Assembly (NCBI GenBank): GCA_963681505.1
Contig: OY811987.1
Span: 62,001-126,000, forward strand
Reading direction: 5' to 3'
DNA: 64,000 nucleotides
DNA from: Eunapius fragilis
Lineage: Eukaryota > Porifera > Demospongiae > Spongillida > Spongillidae
This document shows, one piece after another, positions 61,250 through 64,000 of this stretch. The first letter of the stretch is position 1; each line of letters begins with the position of its first letter. Made by a program: the position numbers and the translations under genes. The notes under the pieces were generated by a model that had not been told where the DNA came from, ran no database searches, and saw nothing but the letters and a program-made list of their open reading frames with translations.

Positions 61250-64000
61250 CTAGAAAGCCACATCTTTAGCAACAAGGGAAAGTTGGGGTCGTTTTGTAAT
61301 GTCCAAGTACTTCTCAAGATCAAGCTGTGTGCCAATGATGCATCGAACATCATCAAGTGAATAATACGTGAGCTTGAACCTTTCAGCAATAGCTGTGAGG
61401 TTAGTGTTGGTTTCCAGCTGGGTAAGCAACACTTGAAGCTGGGCAGGCTTTGTGCAAGATACCCGAACCTCAGTTGAACCATCTGGGGGCAGTTTTATGT
61501 CCATAGTCTCCACATTGGTACTTGAAATATGGGTCTTCAAGAAAACAGGTTCTGCTGGTTCCTCTGGCACGGATGGAAGTGGGTCTCCCTTAGTAGCTTC
61601 AGTCATCATGGCAGTGGGATTCAACAATGTATCCAAGCCATCCATTCTTTTCCCATTCACTGTTGTAACCGCTGTAGACACTTCAAGCACATTGTCCCGT
61701 CCAGTGGATATTCCCTGGACAGTAACAGCTTCCACTATTCCCTCAGACGATTCAGTCGTGGTGGAGTCATCAGTTCTATCCTTCAACAAGCACGTACCAT
61801 CTTTAAAACCACCATCCTGTATTACCTGTTTGACAGAGTGGTGGTTCTCTAGGTACGTGGAGGACCGAGACTGTATCATGGAGATCTGCCTGCACATCTT
61901 GGAAGGGAAGGCCTCCCATATTATAAGGGTTCCACCTTTGTCCACAGGGACACCTCTCTCATCCATCACTTCATAGTCAGGTAGACCAGGTATGAAGGGG
62001 GACCTGAACTCCTTGGCTCCACTTACCACCATGGCCTTCTCTGTTCTACACGGCCCATCACCAGGGATGCATACCAGGAAGCGAATGTAATCCTTATAAG
62101 GCCAAAACGACGTCAACAGCTCATCCCCTTGGAAGACCAGAATGTGTCCAGTACTCATCCCCAGCCATACAGTATCCAGAGCAGGTGTCATAGCAGTAAT
62201 GGCTATATTCTGGTCAGCAGACTGGTCAATATTCTTCATCTGTTTCTTGATATCCACATCATACAGATGTTTCTTATCAGTGCAGCTCCATGCTGAGAGG
62301 TAGGTTCCAGTATTGTGATAAGAAAGGTGGGCACTAAATATAGTAGTCCCATCAGGAGACAGCTTGAGCTGGCCGATGTACGCATTGCTAGGCTTCAGCG
62401 TGCCCTCCACGGCCAGGGTAGTCAGGTTCAAGAAGTGGATGAAGTGGGTATGGGACACCCACAGACCTCCCTTTGTGGCCAGTATTCCATCAATGGTGTA
62501 GTCACCAATCTCCCTGTGCAATGGCTTACCCGTTTTCAGCAGTTTGATGTCACGACTAAAGGCAAAACAGAATCCTTCCAATGTCCCACAGTAGACCAGG
62601 CTATCTGACGGTGTCATGCACGTCACTGAGTATTCCTTCAGGGTGATGTTATGGAGACACTCCCTCGTGCTGGCATTATAAATGTTGATCATCCCACTCG
62701 CAATACCAGCTCTGGAGGCTACCCACACCTGGTCCCCACACAGACTGATGCACTGGACCTGGTTGTCTTTGATCGCTATTTTAGGCTGCCTGGTCATGGT
62801 GTTGGTTGTATACACAGTTATCTCCGTTCCCTCGTCCCCATCACAACACACCCACAGCTCAGGTTCTTGGCGGTTACCAATGCTCACTTGGGTCGGGTCC
62901 CCAGCACTGACGCAGGCATGACGCAGAGACAGTCTGCTGCGTGCTGGCTGGACGGTCATCACTGACTGGAAGGACGACATGCAGACGTCATTAATGATGT
63001 CACTGGTGGTGGGCCTGTGGTTGGGGTCCCCCTGCCAACACTTCTGCATCAGCCTTGTGAGGTAGAAAAAGGCAGTCTCTGCCTGAGGGATTTCCAGCAA
63101 TTTGGGCCTCTCCCCTGAATCTACAGCACTATCAATCTTTACAGGCGCCAGGTCATGGTAGGGGTGCCTGCGCGCTATCATCTGGTAGAGGAGCATTCCA
63201 AAGGAGAAGACGTCGGCCTGGTTGGTGTACACAGGGCGTTCTGACTTCTTCCTGCTCAAATGAAGCACCTCAGGAGCTATGAAACCTTTGGTTCCATGTA
63301 ACCCCCGGGCACCAATTGGAGCTGCGTACGTTGCTATGCCAAAGTCTGTCACTTTGCAATGACACAGAGACTCTGGGTCCAGTGACCATAAGAGCACATT
63401 GGCCGCCTTGAGGTCACGGAATATGACACCATTGTTGTGCAAAAACTTGAGAGCAGCTGCCACTTGCGCCACAATGCGATGGATGACCACGCGATGTATC
63501 GCTAGTCTCTGTTTGATCAGAGGTCTCTCCAGGGATCCCATGGGAGCCTCCTCCAACACCAGGGCCATTGATGGGTGCACACACACCCCTACAAGGCACA
63601 CCAGACATGGATGGTGGGACTGCTGAAGCAACATGGCCTCCTTGCGTAGCTCATTGAAGGCCTCATCACTGCTGTGAGTACTGCTGGAGATGGTCTGGTA
63701 CTTCTTGATGGCCACTGGCTTCCCTTTGCATCTTCCGCGGTACACCTTGCCAAACCCCCCTTGTCCCAAGAGTGATGCATCGTCTTCCTTGTAAACTATC
63801 TCACTTACATTCAGCAGGAACTCGGTATCAATATCCTGCAACAGCAGATCAGGAACTACATCGGCAAGTGACACTATGTGGTTCTTGGCCTGTTCAGCCT
63901 TGTTATAACGACACTCAATGGTGAGGGTGCCCCCAGCAATTAGCTTGCTACACTCTTGCATTTCAAACCGGTACGGGTCTACACGCTTAAGACATAAGCA
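61250..64000 (-). CDS. Roco protein C, C-terminal part (cut by window edge)
   Basis: Open without a stop from the right edge to 61250, about 916 codons visible. It enters in the COR-kinase linker (CLKRVDPYRFEMQECSKLI). The kinase is complete (about 63850-63020): GQGGFGKVYRG, VAIKKY, FRDLKAANVLLW, DFGIAT, GTKGFIAPE. The propeller follows (WVCCDGDEGTEITVYTTNTM, HILVFQGDELLTSFWPYKDY). After a Thr/Glu-rich linker the C-terminal beta-grasp-like domain ends the protein (VRVSCTKPAQLQVLLTQLET..GTQLDLEKYLD). Its kinase core shares long identical DNA with Roco A and B. ANK, LRR and ROC are presumed to lie outside the window. Confidence 0.93.
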   Translation of the reverse strand, partial: CLCLKRVDPYRFEMQECSKLIAGGTLTIECRYNKAEQAKNHIVSLADVVPDLLLQDIDTEFLLNVSEIVYKEDDASLLGQGGFGKVYRGRCKGKPVAIKKYQTISSSTHSSDEAFNELRKEAMLLQQSHHPCLVCLVGVCVHPSMALVLEEAPMGSLERPLIKQRLAIHRVVIHRIVAQVAAALKFLHNNGVIFRDLKAANVLLWSLDPESLCHCKVTDFGIATYAAPIGARGLHGTKGFIAPEVLHLSRKKSERPVYTNQADVFSFGMLLYQMIARRHPYHDLAPVKIDSAVDSGERPKLLEIPQAETAFFYLTRLMQKCWQGDPNHRPTTSDIINDVCMSSFQSVMTVQPARSRLSLRHACVSAGDPTQVSIGNRQEPELWVCCDGDEGTEITVYTTNTMTRQPKIAIKDNQVQCISLCGDQVWVASRAGIASGMINIYNASTRECLHNITLKEYSVTCMTPSDSLVYCGTLEGFCFAFSRDIKLLKTGKPLHREIGDYTIDGILATKGGLWVSHTHFIHFLNLTTLAVEGTLKPSNAYIGQLKLSPDGTTIFSAHLSYHNTGTYLSAWSCTDKKHLYDVDIKKQMKNIDQSADQNIAITAMTPALDTVWLGMSTGHILVFQGDELLTSFWPYKDYIRFLVCIPGDGPCRTEKAMVVSGAKEFRSPFIPGLPDYEVMDERGVPVDKGGTLIIWEAFPSKMCRQISMIQSRSSTYLENHHSVKQVIQDGGFKDGTCLLKDRTDDSTTTESSEGIVEAVTVQGISTGRDNVLEVSTAVTTVNGKRMDGLDTLLNPTAMMTEATKGDPLPSVPEEPAEPVFLKTHISSTNVETMDIKLPPDGSTEVRVSCTKPAQLQVLLTQLETNTNLTAIAERFKLTYYSLDDVRCIIGTQLDLEKYLDITKRPQLSLVAKDVAF

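Overview
The window is nuclear DNA of an early-branching animal, most likely a demosponge. The evidence is spliced genes with very short introns (often 45-60 nt, GT-AG), metazoan-type proteins (a Siva-like protein, a DPF/BAF45 double-PHD protein, a Tec-type PH-BTK module, a tandem MyTH4-FERM myosin), gene spacing of 60-200 bp, and an expanded set of Roco (LRRK-like) kinases beside a TPR-CHAT-NTPase gene. The species is an inference. Everything was read by eye from the sequence, with no database search. Exon ends are given where a splice site and reading phase both fit.

Region 1 (1-38.4 kb) is densely packed housekeeping genes. In order: an ELOVL6-type fatty-acid elongase (+); a short PH-BTK-motif protein (-); ERCC2/XPD helicase (-, 29 exons, 753 codons, apparently intact); MTHFS (+); one BUB1/BUBR1-type checkpoint kinase (+); a DPF-type SWI/SNF subunit (+); a Siva-like protein (-); a TMEM62-like membrane metallophosphoesterase (+); a large MyTH4-FERM myosin (-); a transposon remnant (-); poly(A) polymerase (-); a small uncertain gene (+); TYW5 (-); and a SAM plus armadillo-like repeat protein (+). 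At least three gene pairs are head-to-head with less than 100 bp between start codons (XPD/MTHFS, SIVA/TMEM62, TYW5/SAM-ARM). Several other pairs converge tail-to-tail within about 150 bp.

Region 2 (38.5-64 kb) is an accessory-looking island. Two full-length Roco proteins (ankyrin, LRR, ROC GTPase, COR, TKL kinase, beta-propeller, C-terminal beta-grasp/PB1-like domain) diverge from a shared 423-bp region. A third Roco gene is cut by the right window edge. A TPR-CHAT gene followed by a degenerate NB-ARC/STAND-like module and a decayed kinase pseudogene lie between the second and third Roco genes. The Roco copies share patches of near-identical DNA separated by diverged stretches, which looks like gene conversion. 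The mix of Roco kinases and a caspase-fold (CHAT) STAND-like protein suggests, as inference, an innate-immune or cell-death cluster.

Tandem repeats are abundant, and many begin at or within a few bases of an intron's 5' splice site. In one gene the exon's own 3' end and donor have been copied into the intron.
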